DNA of 22,100 nt from Bacteriovoracaceae bacterium UBA6261 (GCA_002440825.1 DJVH01000046.1:6584-28683); one strand, 5' to 3'; shown: positions 13,716 to 22,059, counted from the first letter of the stretch. The notes: generated by a model not told the origin, from the sequence alone. Numbers and translations: made by a program.

Positions 13716-15410
13716 ATGCAAGATTTACATCCAGTTATTCAAAGGCTCTTTGACAAGAAGGGCCTTGATCGAAAACAAATTGAAAATTTCCTTTCCTGGG
13801 ATTTAAAAACCATCCCCGATCTCTCTTCCCTTAAAGACATCAAAAAAGCCTCACAACGACTTATAGAAGCTATAGACCGCGAAGAAAAAATCGGTGTCTA
13901 TGGTGATTACGATGTGGATGGGACGACGTCGTGTGCTCTTCTCTATCATTTTTTTAAAATGCTTGGTGTGGAAACAGATCTTGTTCAGCCTTCACGCTTT
14001 ATTGAAGGTTATGGACTTCATCTTTCATCTATTGAAGAAGCCGTTGAAAAGAAAATCAAAGTTTTGATTACTGTGGACTGCGGGATCACGAATAATGAAG
14101 CCGCCGACCTGGCAAAAGAAAAAGGTCTCGACCTAATTATTACGGATCACCATAAAGATGCGCGCGAAACTATGCCGAATGCTTTTGCTGTCATCAATCC
14201 AAACAGACGTGATGAAACAGATGCGGAATTAAAAACACTGGCCGGTGTGGCCGTGGCCTTTGCTCTTTCTGTTCAAATCAGAAATGATTTGATTGCTCAG
14301 GGACAAAAAATTCCGTCTATTTATTCTCTTCTGCAATTTGTGGCCATCGGAACAATTTGCGATCTCGCTCACCTGAGCCCGGTCAATTTAAAACTCGTCC
14401 GTCACGGGCTCAAACTCATGAAGGACACACAATATCCCGGCCTCAGAGCGTTCTTTACTGCTGATGAGTTACAGGCAAAAACAATTCCTTCTGAAAAGCT
14501 TGCTTTTCATGTGGGCCCTTTAATCAATTCAAAGGGACGACTCGATCACCCTGAACTCGCTCTTCAATTGCTGATTGCAGATAACGCTGATAAGGCCCGT
14601 GAATGTTACAATCATCTCGTTTCTTGTAATCAGGAAAGAAAATTTATTCAAAGCGAAGTTTATAAAGAAGCGCGCGATCAAGTTTTGCGCGAAAGAAAAA
14701 GTGTTGGCACTGACAGCGAGCATTTAATCACCATCGTCTATCAACCGCACTGGCACGAAGGCGTCATCGGTATTGTCGCTTCAAAACTGGTAGAGACTTT
14801 TAAGGCCCCTGCCATTGTTTTCACGAACAGTGAGCACGACGGCATTATCAAAGCTTCTTGCAGAAGCGCCGGCACTCTCGATATCTTCAATCTTCTGAAA
14901 CAAAATGAACATCTGTTTATTAAGTTTGGTGGTCATAAGGCAGCCGCAGGTCTTTCAATGCCCAAAGAAAATCTGCAGGAATTCATTAAGAATATGAATG
15001 AAATGTTGAAAAATGTTCCTGCGATTGAAAGAACGCGCATGGATTTTTATGATCTTGAAATTGAGGCCAGCGAAATCAATCCGAAACTCATGAGAGATCT
15101 CGATTTGCTTGAACCGTTCGGAATGGGAAATGAAAAACCTGTTTTCAAAATGAAAGGCGTTCAACTCGATTCTTACGATATTATGAAAGAAGCCCATGTC
15201 AGATGGAGCCTTTCAAAAGAAAAGACCAAACTCAAAGGAATTAGTTTCAATTACATTGGTAAATATGAAGCTCCTGCTCCGGAAGCCATTTTTTCAACTC
15301 AGAATTTGAAGAAGGAAGATCTTTCGGTGTATTTCACTTTGGGATTAAATCGTTTCAATGGAAATGAATCAATTCAACTTATGGTAGACCGCCTGGAATT
15401 TGGATTCTAG
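13716..15410 (+). CDS. recJ: Single-stranded-DNA-specific exonuclease RecJ
   Basis: RecJ degrades single-stranded DNA 5' to 3' in recombination and mismatch repair, in the cytoplasm. The 564 residues are close to the usual length (about 577 in E. coli). In order: motif I DYDVDGTTS (64-72) with three metal-binding Asp, VDCG (120-123), TDHH (143-146), ICDLAHL (214-220), HWHEGVIGIVASKL (345-358), ASCRS (380-384), the DHHA1 motif FGGHKAAAG (404-412), and the C-terminal OB-like region with LEPFGMGN. All core motifs are intact. The start is fixed by an in-frame stop two codons upstream. AAAGG directly abuts the ATG, which is unusually close for a ribosome binding site. It follows the zinc-ribbon gene closely. 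Confidence 0.97.
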   Translation: MQDLHPVIQRLFDKKGLDRKQIENFLSWDLKTIPDLSSLKDIKKASQRLIEAIDREEKIGVYGDYDVDGTTSCALLYHFFKMLGVETDLVQPSRFIEGYGLHLSSIEEAVEKKIKVLITVDCGITNNEAADLAKEKGLDLIITDHHKDARETMPNAFAVINPNRRDETDAELKTLAGVAVAFALSVQIRNDLIAQGQKIPSIYSLLQFVAIGTICDLAHLSPVNLKLVRHGLKLMKDTQYPGLRAFFTADELQAKTIPSEKLAFHVGPLINSKGRLDHPELALQLLIADNADKARECYNHLVSCNQERKFIQSEVYKEARDQVLRERKSVGTDSEHLITIVYQPHWHEGVIGIVASKLVETFKAPAIVFTNSEHDGIIKASCRSAGTLDIFNLLKQNEHLFIKFGGHKAAAGLSMPKENLQEFIKNMNEMLKNVPAIERTRMDFYDLEIEASEINPKLMRDLDLLEPFGMGNEKPVFKMKGVQLDSYDIMKEAHVRWSLSKEKTKLKGISFNYIGKYEAPAPEAIFSTQNLKKEDLSVYFTLGLNRFNGNESIQLMVDRLEFGF

Positions 15411-15424
15411 GCGGCCCGTTTCTT
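15388..15424 (+). terminator. Probable terminator of recJ overlapping its last codons
   Basis: ccgcctggaat (15389-15399) pairs with attctaggcgg (15404-15414) with one G-U pair and a four-base loop. The stop codon TAG (15408-15410) lies within the stem. A short T-rich tail (gtttctt) follows. It sits between the convergent ends of recJ and the porin-like gene and may serve as the boundary for both. Confidence 0.5.
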
Positions 15425-15429
15425 AGAAA

Positions 15430-16506
15430 TTATTTTAAAATAGAAGCATCAAATTTCAGACCAACGTAGATTTGCTTTGGTGAGTTTTTCACTTCAGATC
15501 CTGTTGTATAATCCTTTACAGTCGAGCCTGAGTAAACAACGTGGTATCTGATTGCGTCCTCAGATTTTTCTTTGAATTCAACACCAGCGTCGTACGCAAA
15601 ACGTTTGTTCGATTTAGTTCCATCGTTTTTTCTTTCATCTGAAAAAACTTTTACGAATGGAGAAAAACGTTCAGCTGTATAACGAATCACTCCGACAATC
15701 GATTTCGTTTTTAAATCTTTGTCGCCTGCAACTGCTTTTTTCTCAGTTAGGATAGTGTAATCCCCTTCCAGAACAACGTTATGAGGCGTATTCAGTTGAA
15801 GACCAGCGGCGATGAATTCATCATTGCCTTTTCCGGCGCGAATATCAGGCGTAGCTCCAGCAGCTTTTAAAGACGTATCAGCGCCAGCCGCCTCAGGAAT
15901 AATTGTATAAGCTGCAATCGGTTTAACCCATCCACCAAAAAGTTCACCGTACCATCCAAAAGAATAACCATATTTCGACTGTTGGTTAGTCGTTCCGCCA
16001 TTGTTCTTATTACCGTTGAAGTATTGAGCGACAAAGGTCTGCCCTTCCCACTCTTGAGTCAATGTAAGGCCGACCTGGTTATCTGGAGTGGCGTCGTAAA
16101 AATAAGAAGTCGTATAGCGATCAGAATCACTGTAATCGAAGTCCCGGCCACCAATGAAGACCGTTTTCTTTCCGACTGTAACTCCAGTGCCTGAAGCAAA
16201 CGTTTTAGTGATAAAAGCTTCATCGATAAAAGCAGAGGTATTATCGACATTGTCTTTTGTTGAACTAGTCTCTAATAAATCGCCAGTGACAAAATACTTC
16301 ACTGTAGGATTAATGGCCCCTGCAAATGACGTTCTTAAATAATCTATGTCAAATGAGCTTGAGTTCGCTTCAGTTCTGGAATCTTTATCGTTCCACTTCC
16401 ATCCTGTGCGTCCTACGATATTAATCGTATGGTCCCCGGCAAAGGCGCCAGCAGCAGTCATACTAGCGATCATGGTAGCGATCATTGCTACTGTTAACTT
16501 CTTCAT
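15430..16506 (-). CDS. Porin-like outer-membrane beta-barrel protein
   Basis: The signal peptide is clear (MKKLTVAMIATMIASMTAAGAFA, cleaved before Gly24). The mature part has alternating polar and aromatic residues in short strands joined by Asn/Gly/Asp/Thr-rich loops, and it opens with a typical first strand (HTINIVGRTGWKW). Other strands include VKYFVTGDLL, TFVAQYFNGN and PFVKVFSDE. This suggests a barrel of about 12-16 strands for passive transport. The C-terminus (QIYVGLKFDASILK) has the strand but does not end in Phe. AAAGGAG precedes the ATG by six bases, and a promoter candidate lies at 16556-16584, so strong expression is likely. The specific porin family is not identified. Confidence 0.85.
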   Translation of the reverse strand: MKKLTVAMIATMIASMTAAGAFAGDHTINIVGRTGWKWNDKDSRTEANSSSFDIDYLRTSFAGAINPTVKYFVTGDLLETSSTKDNVDNTSAFIDEAFITKTFASGTGVTVGKKTVFIGGRDFDYSDSDRYTTSYFYDATPDNQVGLTLTQEWEGQTFVAQYFNGNKNNGGTTNQQSKYGYSFGWYGELFGGWVKPIAAYTIIPEAAGADTSLKAAGATPDIRAGKGNDEFIAAGLQLNTPHNVVLEGDYTILTEKKAVAGDKDLKTKSIVGVIRYTAERFSPFVKVFSDERKNDGTKSNKRFAYDAGVEFKEKSEDAIRYHVVYSGSTVKDYTTGSEVKNSPKQIYVGLKFDASILK

Positions 16507-16555
16507 TCTTTCTCCTTTGAAAGTTAATTGTCTAAAATAAAAGTTTGACTAGGCA

Positions 16556-16584
16556 AACATAGCTGATGTAATTTATTTTAACAA
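16556..16584 (-). promoter_or_regulatory. Probable sigma-70-type promoter of the porin-like gene
   Basis: On the minus strand TTGTTA and TATGTT are separated by 17 bases, each matching 4 of 6 consensus positions. They lie about 50 bases upstream of the ATG at 16506. No terminator is seen between the cyclophilin stop and this site, so some read-through from the upstream operon is possible. Confidence 0.5.
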
Positions 16585-16603
16585 CTAAATCTTAATGGAA
16601 AAA

Positions 16604-17140
16604 TTACCTAACGATAGTAATTTTTTCGATCACAACATCTTTAGCAGGACGATCCATCGGGCCTGTTTTCACTTTACCGATTTTTGAAACGACGTCCATT
16701 CCGCTGATAACTTTTCCAAAAACTGTGTGTCTTCCATCAAGATGTGGAGTTGGAACAAGTGTGATGAAGAATTGAGAACCGTTTGTTCCTGGACCTGCAT
16801 TGGCCATAGAAAGAATTCCCGCGCTGTTGTGGCGAAGAGAAGGATCGAATTCATCTTTAAATCTATATCCCGGGCCGCCTCTTCCTGAACCTTCAGGGCA
16901 TCCGCCTTGAATCATGAAATTATCAATGACTCTGTGGAAAATAAGGCCGTCGTAAAATGGACCTGTCTTGCTTGTTTCTTGTCTGCCTTCGGCAAGGTTC
17001 ACAAAGTTCCATACTGTTTCTGGACATTCTTTGGCATAAAGTTCAACTTCAAACTCGCCTTCGCTTGTTTTGAAAACAGCTTTTAATCTGTCTAATGCTT
17101 CTTTGTATTCGCTTTTTTTAACAGTTCCAAATCCGAACAT
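16604..17140 (-). CDS. ppiB: Cytoplasmic cyclophilin, peptidyl-prolyl cis-trans isomerase
   Basis: Cyclophilins isomerise peptide bonds before proline. Visible motifs in order: FHRVIDNFMIQGG (68-80) with the catalytic Arg70, GPGTNGSQFFIT (116-127), and HLDGRHTVFG (133-142). All active-site residues expected of the family are present. The Trp that contacts cyclosporin in human cyclophilin A is His133, a common bacterial difference. There is no signal peptide, so the product is cytoplasmic, as for PpiB. The first 20 residues precede the barrel and are extra. AAGGAG lies in the nine-base gap after the lipoprotein gene, so this is the last gene of an operon. No terminator is visible after it. Confidence 0.95.
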   Translation of the reverse strand: MFGFGTVKKSEYKEALDRLKAVFKTSEGEFEVELYAKECPETVWNFVNLAEGRQETSKTGPFYDGLIFHRVIDNFMIQGGCPEGSGRGGPGYRFKDEFDPSLRHNSAGILSMANAGPGTNGSQFFITLVPTPHLDGRHTVFGKVISGMDVVSKIGKVKTGPMDRPAKDVVIEKITIVR

Positions 17141-17149
17141 AAAAACTCC

Positions 17150-17896
17150 TTAATAGTTTAAAATTTTAAATAAACCTTTTATCTGATCATTGTTAATTTG
17201 GGTCTTTTGAGAATAGAAATAAAGTTTCTGCGCTGGCGCGAAGAATTGAGTGAGATCAATCTGAAAGCGTGGTGCTTTCTCGCCGCTTGCTCCGTAAACA
17301 GAAAGCATCTCAGCTGTAATCATCTTGGTATTGATATCGGGAAAGCGTTTTTCAACTTCTTCTCTGGTTAAGCAGAAACTGAAAATAACAGGCACACCTT
17401 CATCCATGACTGGTGAATGAAGAAAAGCTTTTAATTTTTTTTCTTTTTTAGCATCGTCCAGGGCCTCATCAATTAAAACGATATTGATTCGTTTGAAAGC
17501 AGGAGGATCAAAGAAAATAATTTTGCTGGAAACTTTTTCACTGACTTTATAAAAAAGCAGTTCTTCTTCTTTTAATGTCGGAACATGCTTGTCGGCAATT
17601 CCTTTAAACAAAACCATTTCTTCATTGTATGAAGCCTGCACCTGAAGCGCTTTGGAATACTCAAGGCCGTAGCTTTTCATCAAAGCATTGATATCAAAAT
17701 AACGAATGCTGGTCGGGCGGTAGCAGGAAGAAGTCTGGTCGAAATTGGCCCATGTGGGAATCTCTGTCAGAAAATATTTTTCGACTCCGGTTGAAGTGTA
17801 ATAATCTTCAACTGTCCTTGGCTTCATTCCTTGCTGGGAAAATACTGAGCAGGCCGAAGTGATCAACATAAGAATCAATACAACTGATAATTTCAT
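17150..17896 (-). CDS. Predicted lipoprotein, 249 aa, unknown function
   Basis: The start is set at the ATG at 17896. It overlaps the stop of the upstream flavoprotein gene as ATGA, has GAGGG just upstream, and gives a lipoprotein signal (MKLSVVLILMLITSAC, Cys16). The frame remains open for 20 further codons upstream but these lack a signal. The rest is soluble-looking, with alternating strands and helices and a conserved-type end (YFYSQKTQINNDQIKG). No motif identifies an activity. Two cysteines remain after Cys16. It is translationally coupled to the flavoprotein and followed nine bases later by a cyclophilin. A link to either is inference only. Confidence 0.8.
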   Translation of the reverse strand: MKLSVVLILMLITSACSVFSQQGMKPRTVEDYYTSTGVEKYFLTEIPTWANFDQTSSCYRPTSIRYFDINALMKSYGLEYSKALQVQASYNEEMVLFKGIADKHVPTLKEEELLFYKVSEKVSSKIIFFDPPAFKRINIVLIDEALDDAKKEKKLKAFLHSPVMDEGVPVIFSFCLTREEVEKRFPDINTKMITAEMLSVYGASGEKAPRFQIDLTQFFAPAQKLYFYSQKTQINNDQIKGLFKILNY

Positions 17897-19092
17897 TCTG
17901 CCCTCGAGAAAAATGAAAGGATGTCTTCTTCGATTTTCTGAATTTGGTGCTGGCAAGAAGCGAGAGTCGCTCCATTTAAAATGTAATGACCTGGTTCATC
18001 GGCCCTTACGCCCGATTCAAACAAGGATGTTTCGATAGATCCACAACCGACAAAAATCGCATCGGCAGGAAGCGTTTTGAGGTCATTCACCGGAGCATTG
18101 TCTCTGAAATCCGGCGACTCAATTGTGGTGAAGACACCTTCACGATCAAGAAGTCTGTCCACAGAAGTGACATCGTATCCCTGGAATATTCTTAATTTTG
18201 CTTCCGGTTCAACTGGTTTGGGAACTTTGACTTTGACGTAATCTTCGAGATCGCGCCACTCGTGAATTTTTTTCTCAAAAATTTCTTTTTCTTTCTCGAA
18301 ATGGATTTTCACGTCCTGAATAAATTTTGCGACCTCACCATCCAGCCATTCATGATGAAACGGATTGGTGTAGTCGGTGTGAGTGACCCAGCTGAGAGTA
18401 TGTTCAGGTTTCGCAAACAGCCACTCTTTGCATTTTAGAAGAGCAAGAGCTGCTGAATCAGAATGACCGACGAGAACTACAGATTTTTTATTTTCAAGTG
18501 AACAATCAAAGATCGCTTTCTCATAATAAATGGCCGCTGTTCCTCTGAGATTTTTTTCATTTAAAGCGCAGGCGTTTGCAGCTCCCATAGGCATCGGTTC
18601 GCGGCCTTCGCCTCTGGCATCAATGACAATGTCGAAGTCTTCAAAACTTTCAACAGGCATGTGCAGAGAGTTCACTACCTGATCACCGAGTTGCTTGAAC
18701 ATCTCAGGATTTTCTTCCAGTTGTTTGAGAATCGCTTCTTTGGGATTGACTGAAAAAACAACGCGGAAGAGATCGTACAGTCTCGACTTTCCATAAATCA
18801 CTTCTTCATTGTGAAGAAAACGTTTGTGAACGCGAAGAACTTCTCCGGCCTTTGTCAGATTTCGTTGTTCGATATATTCGATAGCGGGAACAAGATCCTG
18901 TGACCAAAATTCAGAAAGTTTTTTTTGGGTGCCGTTGAAGGGAATTTCCATTTCCGGGAAATGATTGAGAAGAAAACGAACACTGCCCCCTAGAGGACTT
19001 TTTTGAAAAAGCACAACTTCTGCCCCTAGCTGGTCAAAATGTTGGGCGCTCAAAATGGCTAAGGGTCCGGAGCCGATAATGGCCAGTTTCAT
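17893..19092 (-). CDS. FAD/NAD(P)-dependent oxidoreductase (two-dinucleotide-binding flavoprotein)
   Basis: The N-terminus (MKLAIIGSGPLAILSA) is an FAD-binding Rossmann motif with GSGPLA at 7-12. IVIDARGEG (155-163) matches the second FAD motif. VVLVGHSDSAA (205-215) has the GxSxSA layout of an NAD(P)-binding site. DAIFVGCGSIETSLF (about 345-360) is the third FAD-contact region. This is the order of pyridine-nucleotide-type flavoproteins. No redox CxxC pair is seen between the motifs, so it is not a classical disulfide reductase. The substrate is unknown. It overlaps the downstream lipoprotein by ATGA. Just upstream a 14-bp hairpin holds the best ribosome binding site (GGAG), which could control its translation. 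Confidence 0.85.
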   Translation of the reverse strand: MKLAIIGSGPLAILSAQHFDQLGAEVVLFQKSPLGGSVRFLLNHFPEMEIPFNGTQKKLSEFWSQDLVPAIEYIEQRNLTKAGEVLRVHKRFLHNEEVIYGKSRLYDLFRVVFSVNPKEAILKQLEENPEMFKQLGDQVVNSLHMPVESFEDFDIVIDARGEGREPMPMGAANACALNEKNLRGTAAIYYEKAIFDCSLENKKSVVLVGHSDSAALALLKCKEWLFAKPEHTLSWVTHTDYTNPFHHEWLDGEVAKFIQDVKIHFEKEKEIFEKKIHEWRDLEDYVKVKVPKPVEPEAKLRIFQGYDVTSVDRLLDREGVFTTIESPDFRDNAPVNDLKTLPADAIFVGCGSIETSLFESGVRADEPGHYILNGATLASCQHQIQKIEEDILSFFSRAE

Positions 19093-19093
19093 A

Positions 19094-19127
19094 AGCTTTG
19101 TACTCCAAGTTCGTGGAGTACAAAGCT
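19094..19127 (-). promoter_or_regulatory. Hairpin sequestering the ribosome binding site of the flavoprotein gene
   Basis: agctttgtactcca (19094-19107) and its exact complement (19114-19127) flank a six-base loop. On the minus strand the stem contains GGAG and ends one base before the start codon at 19092. It lies 16 bases past the PilZ gene stop, but no T run follows, which argues against an ordinary terminator. Confidence 0.65.
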
Positions 19128-19142
19128 ATCATAAAGTATGAA

Positions 19143-19604
19143 CTATTTGAAATAGACTTTCGTGTCACCCTTATCAATGGCGGAGTGCTCAGCGAATTTA
19201 TAAAGAAAATCTATGAAGCTTTGCATAGCTTCAAATGTAGGGACGCTTTTATCGAATTCGCAACCGTATTGAAGATAGGTTGTTCCATCGTCGGCAATGA
19301 CTTCTTTTGCGTGACGCACGTTCATGATAACAGGAATGTAAGACGCATTAGTGAAGTACATTCTCATTGACACTTCCGTATCTGCGGCAAGCTTTTTATC
19401 TTTCTTTGGATTCCAGGGAACCTGGAAAGAACAACCGTCTCCGGCAATGTCCACCATTGTCACTGGATAGATTGATCCGTTGTCATCGATAACAGAATAA
19501 GCGCCAAGGAAATTCTGGAAGACAATACGATTGAATGCTCTTCTCTTCATTTCGATAGTTTCAGCTTTCTTCTTGTTGAAATCGAGAACTTTAAAATCAG
19601 ACAT
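19143..19604 (-). CDS. PilZ-like domain protein (candidate cyclic-di-GMP receptor)
   Basis: The 153-residue protein has KRRAFNR (20-26), which fits the RxxxR switch, and DIAGDGCSF (52-60), which fits [DN]xSxxG with Ala in place of Ser. These are the two ligand-contact motifs of PilZ domains, at the expected spacing, and strands follow. There is no signal peptide or extra domain, so it is a stand-alone cytoplasmic PilZ protein, probably acting by binding a partner. The Ala change may weaken cyclic-di-GMP binding. It lies 59 bases after rsgA and 50 bases before the flavoprotein gene. GGGAG precedes the ATG by eight bases. Confidence 0.75.
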   Translation of the reverse strand: MSDFKVLDFNKKKAETIEMKRRAFNRIVFQNFLGAYSVIDDNGSIYPVTMVDIAGDGCSFQVPWNPKKDKKLAADTEVSMRMYFTNASYIPVIMNVRHAKEVIADDGTTYLQYGCEFDKSVPTFEAMQSFIDFLYKFAEHSAIDKGDTKVYFK

Positions 19605-19663
19605 ATTTCAAACTCCCATAAGGTTTACTTCAGGGCTTATCGTCTGATGAGAAAATTATTTGA

Positions 19664-20614
19664 CTACTTTTTGAGATAACTTGGTGTCTGGGAAATTTCT
19701 TCTTTCATTCGCAAATAGGATTCAAGACGAGACATCACCAGCTTAGTTTCATAAGCGTTTTGGTCAAGTTTAGAGTAGAAATAACAACCTTTGGAATTTT
19801 CGTTGTGATCGCAGTTGGAAAATTTACAGTGAACTGCACCTTCTTCGATATCCGGAAAGTACGTTATTAATTCTTCTTCAAGTAAATCTTCTACTCCGAA
19901 AGAGCGGATGCCGGGAGAATCAATGAGAGACATAGTTTCACAGTCAACAATTTCACTCCAGGTGGTTGTGTGTTTTCCTTTTCCGACTTTGCCGACTTCA
20001 TTGGAAAGCAGAGTGATTTTACCGTCTGAAACCTGAGAGATTAAACGGCTCTTTCCGACTCCTGACTGGCCCAGAAAAATAGAAGTTTTGTGATGGAGAC
20101 GATTCTTCAACTCATCTAATCCTAAAGTAAGATAACGGGGTTTATAACTGGCATCGGCAGCAGACAATTCAAAACATTCGATCCCCAATTTATCCATACG
20201 GTCGAATTCAAATTTGATATCGACTTCGTCTTTGAAGTCATCGTATTCATCCATTTTATTGAAAACCATCAACGGGCGAATACCCCATTGGTGAGCGCGC
20301 ACGAGAAAGCGATCGACGATTCCGCGTTTATACTCTGGTCTTGAAATGGAGCTGACGATGACGAGCAAATCGCAATTGCTTGCGGTTACTTTTTTCTTTT
20401 GCTCGCGGATAATGAGACGGTAAATTTCATTGGTGCGGGGAAGTACTTCGACAATTTTTTTATCGTCGATCATCACGTAATCGCCGACGACGATTGTGTT
20501 CTCGTCGCCCTTGAGAAGATTTCCCAAGGCGGTTGCAGTGATGAGTTCGCCTGAATCCAGAATCCTGCATTCAAATTCGCGCTTAGCAGATTTGTTGACG
20601 CGCGCTTTTAGCAT
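19664..20614 (-). CDS. rsgA: Ribosome small-subunit-dependent GTPase RsgA (YjeQ)
   Basis: RsgA is a GTPase that helps late maturation of the 30S subunit in the cytoplasm. The GTPase is circularly permuted as in the family. After an N-terminal OB fold (about 1-75), the guanine-specific NKMD (119-122) comes before the P-loop GQSGVGKS (182-189), HTTT (215-218) and DSPG (232-235). The C-terminal zinc site is Cys263, Cys268, His270 and Cys277 (CKFSNCDH). The length of 316 is normal. The start overlaps the end of the FAD-linked oxidase gene by seven bases (ATGCTAA), with AAGGA about nine bases upstream, so the two are coupled. Confidence 0.97.
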   Translation of the reverse strand: MLKARVNKSAKREFECRILDSGELITATALGNLLKGDENTIVVGDYVMIDDKKIVEVLPRTNEIYRLIIREQKKKVTASNCDLLVIVSSISRPEYKRGIVDRFLVRAHQWGIRPLMVFNKMDEYDDFKDEVDIKFEFDRMDKLGIECFELSAADASYKPRYLTLGLDELKNRLHHKTSIFLGQSGVGKSRLISQVSDGKITLLSNEVGKVGKGKHTTTWSEIVDCETMSLIDSPGIRSFGVEDLLEEELITYFPDIEEGAVHCKFSNCDHNENSKGCYFYSKLDQNAYETKLVMSRLESYLRMKEEISQTPSYLKK

Positions 20615-21924
20615 GACATGAATCCTTCAGGAAAAAATTGTCCTTTCGGATCAAATTGTTTTTTGAGTTGTCTGAAAACTTGTTTCTCAGTTTCAGAAAA
20701 GAAAGGAGCAATAAATTTTTTCTTCAAAAGCCCAATGCCGTGTTCGGCAAAGGGAGAGCCGTGCCACGAAAGCACTTGATGATAGAGGCGCTCAAGCTGT
20801 TCATTGCAGAAATCGTTTTTATCGGGCGTTGGCATGAAATTAAAATGCAAGTGAGCGTCGCCAAAATGGCCGAAGAGATTGTAAGCAACGCCGAGCTTGG
20901 TATAGCTGCGGTAGAAGTCCATGAGGTCTTTAAAACGCTCTGAAGAGACCTGAACGTCTGTCCCCTTCTTAGTGACGCCCATGCGTGTGTTCACTTCGAA
21001 AATGGCACGAGGAACGCTCATGCGAAGATCGCGGCATTTGGAAGGATTCATTTCAAAAATAGTTTCTTCGTCCGAGTGAGTAAGCTTAGAAAGAAGTTCT
21101 TCATAAACTTTTTCAAAATCTTTTTTTCTGATTTCTAAAAAGATAGCGTCCTGGTTCTTGCCAGGATTTTTCTCAGAAGGAAGATAAGACAGAGAATTTG
21201 AATCGATGAATTCCACCGCGCGGATTTCATCCCGAAAATTTTGAACAGCATTGTAGATTTCCAAATGCGGTTCGTAATTATCTTCCCAGCGCGGAAGAAG
21301 AATAAATAGATAAGTTTCTTCTTCATAGGGAATTGTTTTCAGCACTGCGGAGGTGATCACACCTAGTTGTCCTTCTGTTCCAGTCATTAAATCCGTTTCG
21401 AATTCAAGACGAGGATAAGGTGCGTTTTTAAAATTTTTGTAAGGAGAAAAATCTTTTTGATAAGAAGAGAGATCAAATGGAAGATTCAATTTTTTATCTG
21501 CAGAAAGCTTGTGCTCGCAACCTTCATGATCGAGATAAGTGAGCTCGACGATTTGCGAACGAAGATTTTTAAAACCAAAAGAGCGCTCGCCTGTACAGCT
21601 GGTGGCGATTCCTGAAAGAACACCGGCCAGTTCTTCTGTTGGCGACGTCATAATTTCTCTGCCATGAGCGCGACAAAATTCTTTCGCCTCTTTCCATGTC
21701 ACAAAACCCGAAACAGAAATATTTTTTTCGGGCGTGAGCTCCATGTGTCCTTTGATGGTGGATAAATTTCCCAGCACTGTTGATGGATTCAACAGACCTT
21801 GAATTTTTTCAAAAGGAATGACGGTAGAAGTTTGAGAGGAGTGATAAAGCGTGGGCACTCCACTCTTCAAATGGGCCTTCACTTCATCGAAGCTGTAAAA
21901 ACTTTTGGATATTTCTCGAGTCAT
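20608..21924 (-). CDS. FAD-linked oxidase, GlcD/D-lactate dehydrogenase type
   Basis: The VAO-type FAD domain is recognised by SPTEELAGVLSGIATSC (94-110), FGFKNLRSQIVEL (116-128) and GTEGQLGVIT (182-191). The C-terminal oxidase cap has FGHFGDAHLHFNF and EHGIGLLKKKF (394-404), whose His residues usually contact the alpha-hydroxy acid and a metal. These enzymes oxidise glycolate, D-lactate or similar hydroxy acids. The exact substrate is not determined. The N-terminal glycine-rich FAD pyrophosphate loop (usually RGGGTS) is replaced by YHSSQTSTV, so the cofactor loop is diverged. AGAGGG directly abuts the ATG. It is the first gene of the minus-strand run and overlaps rsgA. Confidence 0.85.
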   Translation of the reverse strand: MTREISKSFYSFDEVKAHLKSGVPTLYHSSQTSTVIPFEKIQGLLNPSTVLGNLSTIKGHMELTPEKNISVSGFVTWKEAKEFCRAHGREIMTSPTEELAGVLSGIATSCTGERSFGFKNLRSQIVELTYLDHEGCEHKLSADKKLNLPFDLSSYQKDFSPYKNFKNAPYPRLEFETDLMTGTEGQLGVITSAVLKTIPYEEETYLFILLPRWEDNYEPHLEIYNAVQNFRDEIRAVEFIDSNSLSYLPSEKNPGKNQDAIFLEIRKKDFEKVYEELLSKLTHSDEETIFEMNPSKCRDLRMSVPRAIFEVNTRMGVTKKGTDVQVSSERFKDLMDFYRSYTKLGVAYNLFGHFGDAHLHFNFMPTPDKNDFCNEQLERLYHQVLSWHGSPFAEHGIGLLKKKFIAPFFSETEKQVFRQLKKQFDPKGQFFPEGFMSC

Positions 21925-22010
21925 CCCTCTAGTCTAGGCGAAGCGAGGGTTTCGGGCAAAGATTATTTAAAATTTCAGGGGTTTACCCGCGCTAAAAGCT
22001 AATGTTTCGC

Positions 22011-22039
22011 TTGACATTAAGGCCTTAAGCCATTAATTT
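22011..22039 (+). promoter_or_regulatory. Probable promoter of tRNA-Arg
   Basis: A perfect TTGACA box is followed after 17 bases by TAATTT, which matches only 3 of 6. The spacer contains the 12-bp palindrome ttaaggccttaa (22017-22028). The predicted start near 22046 is about 14 bases before the tRNA. Confidence 0.55.
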
Positions 22040-22059
22040 TCTCTTCTATCAAATCTCAT

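Noticed and set aside
14751..14767. TGGCACG within recJ as a second sigma-54 promoter
   Set aside because: There is no TTGC at the required ten-base spacing and it lies inside a coding region with no gene starting after it.
17897..17956. Upstream extension of the 249-residue lipoprotein to an ATG at 17956
   Set aside because: The ATG at 17896 overlaps the previous stop as ATGA, has GAGGG before it and gives a lipobox; the longer form hides the signal inside the protein.
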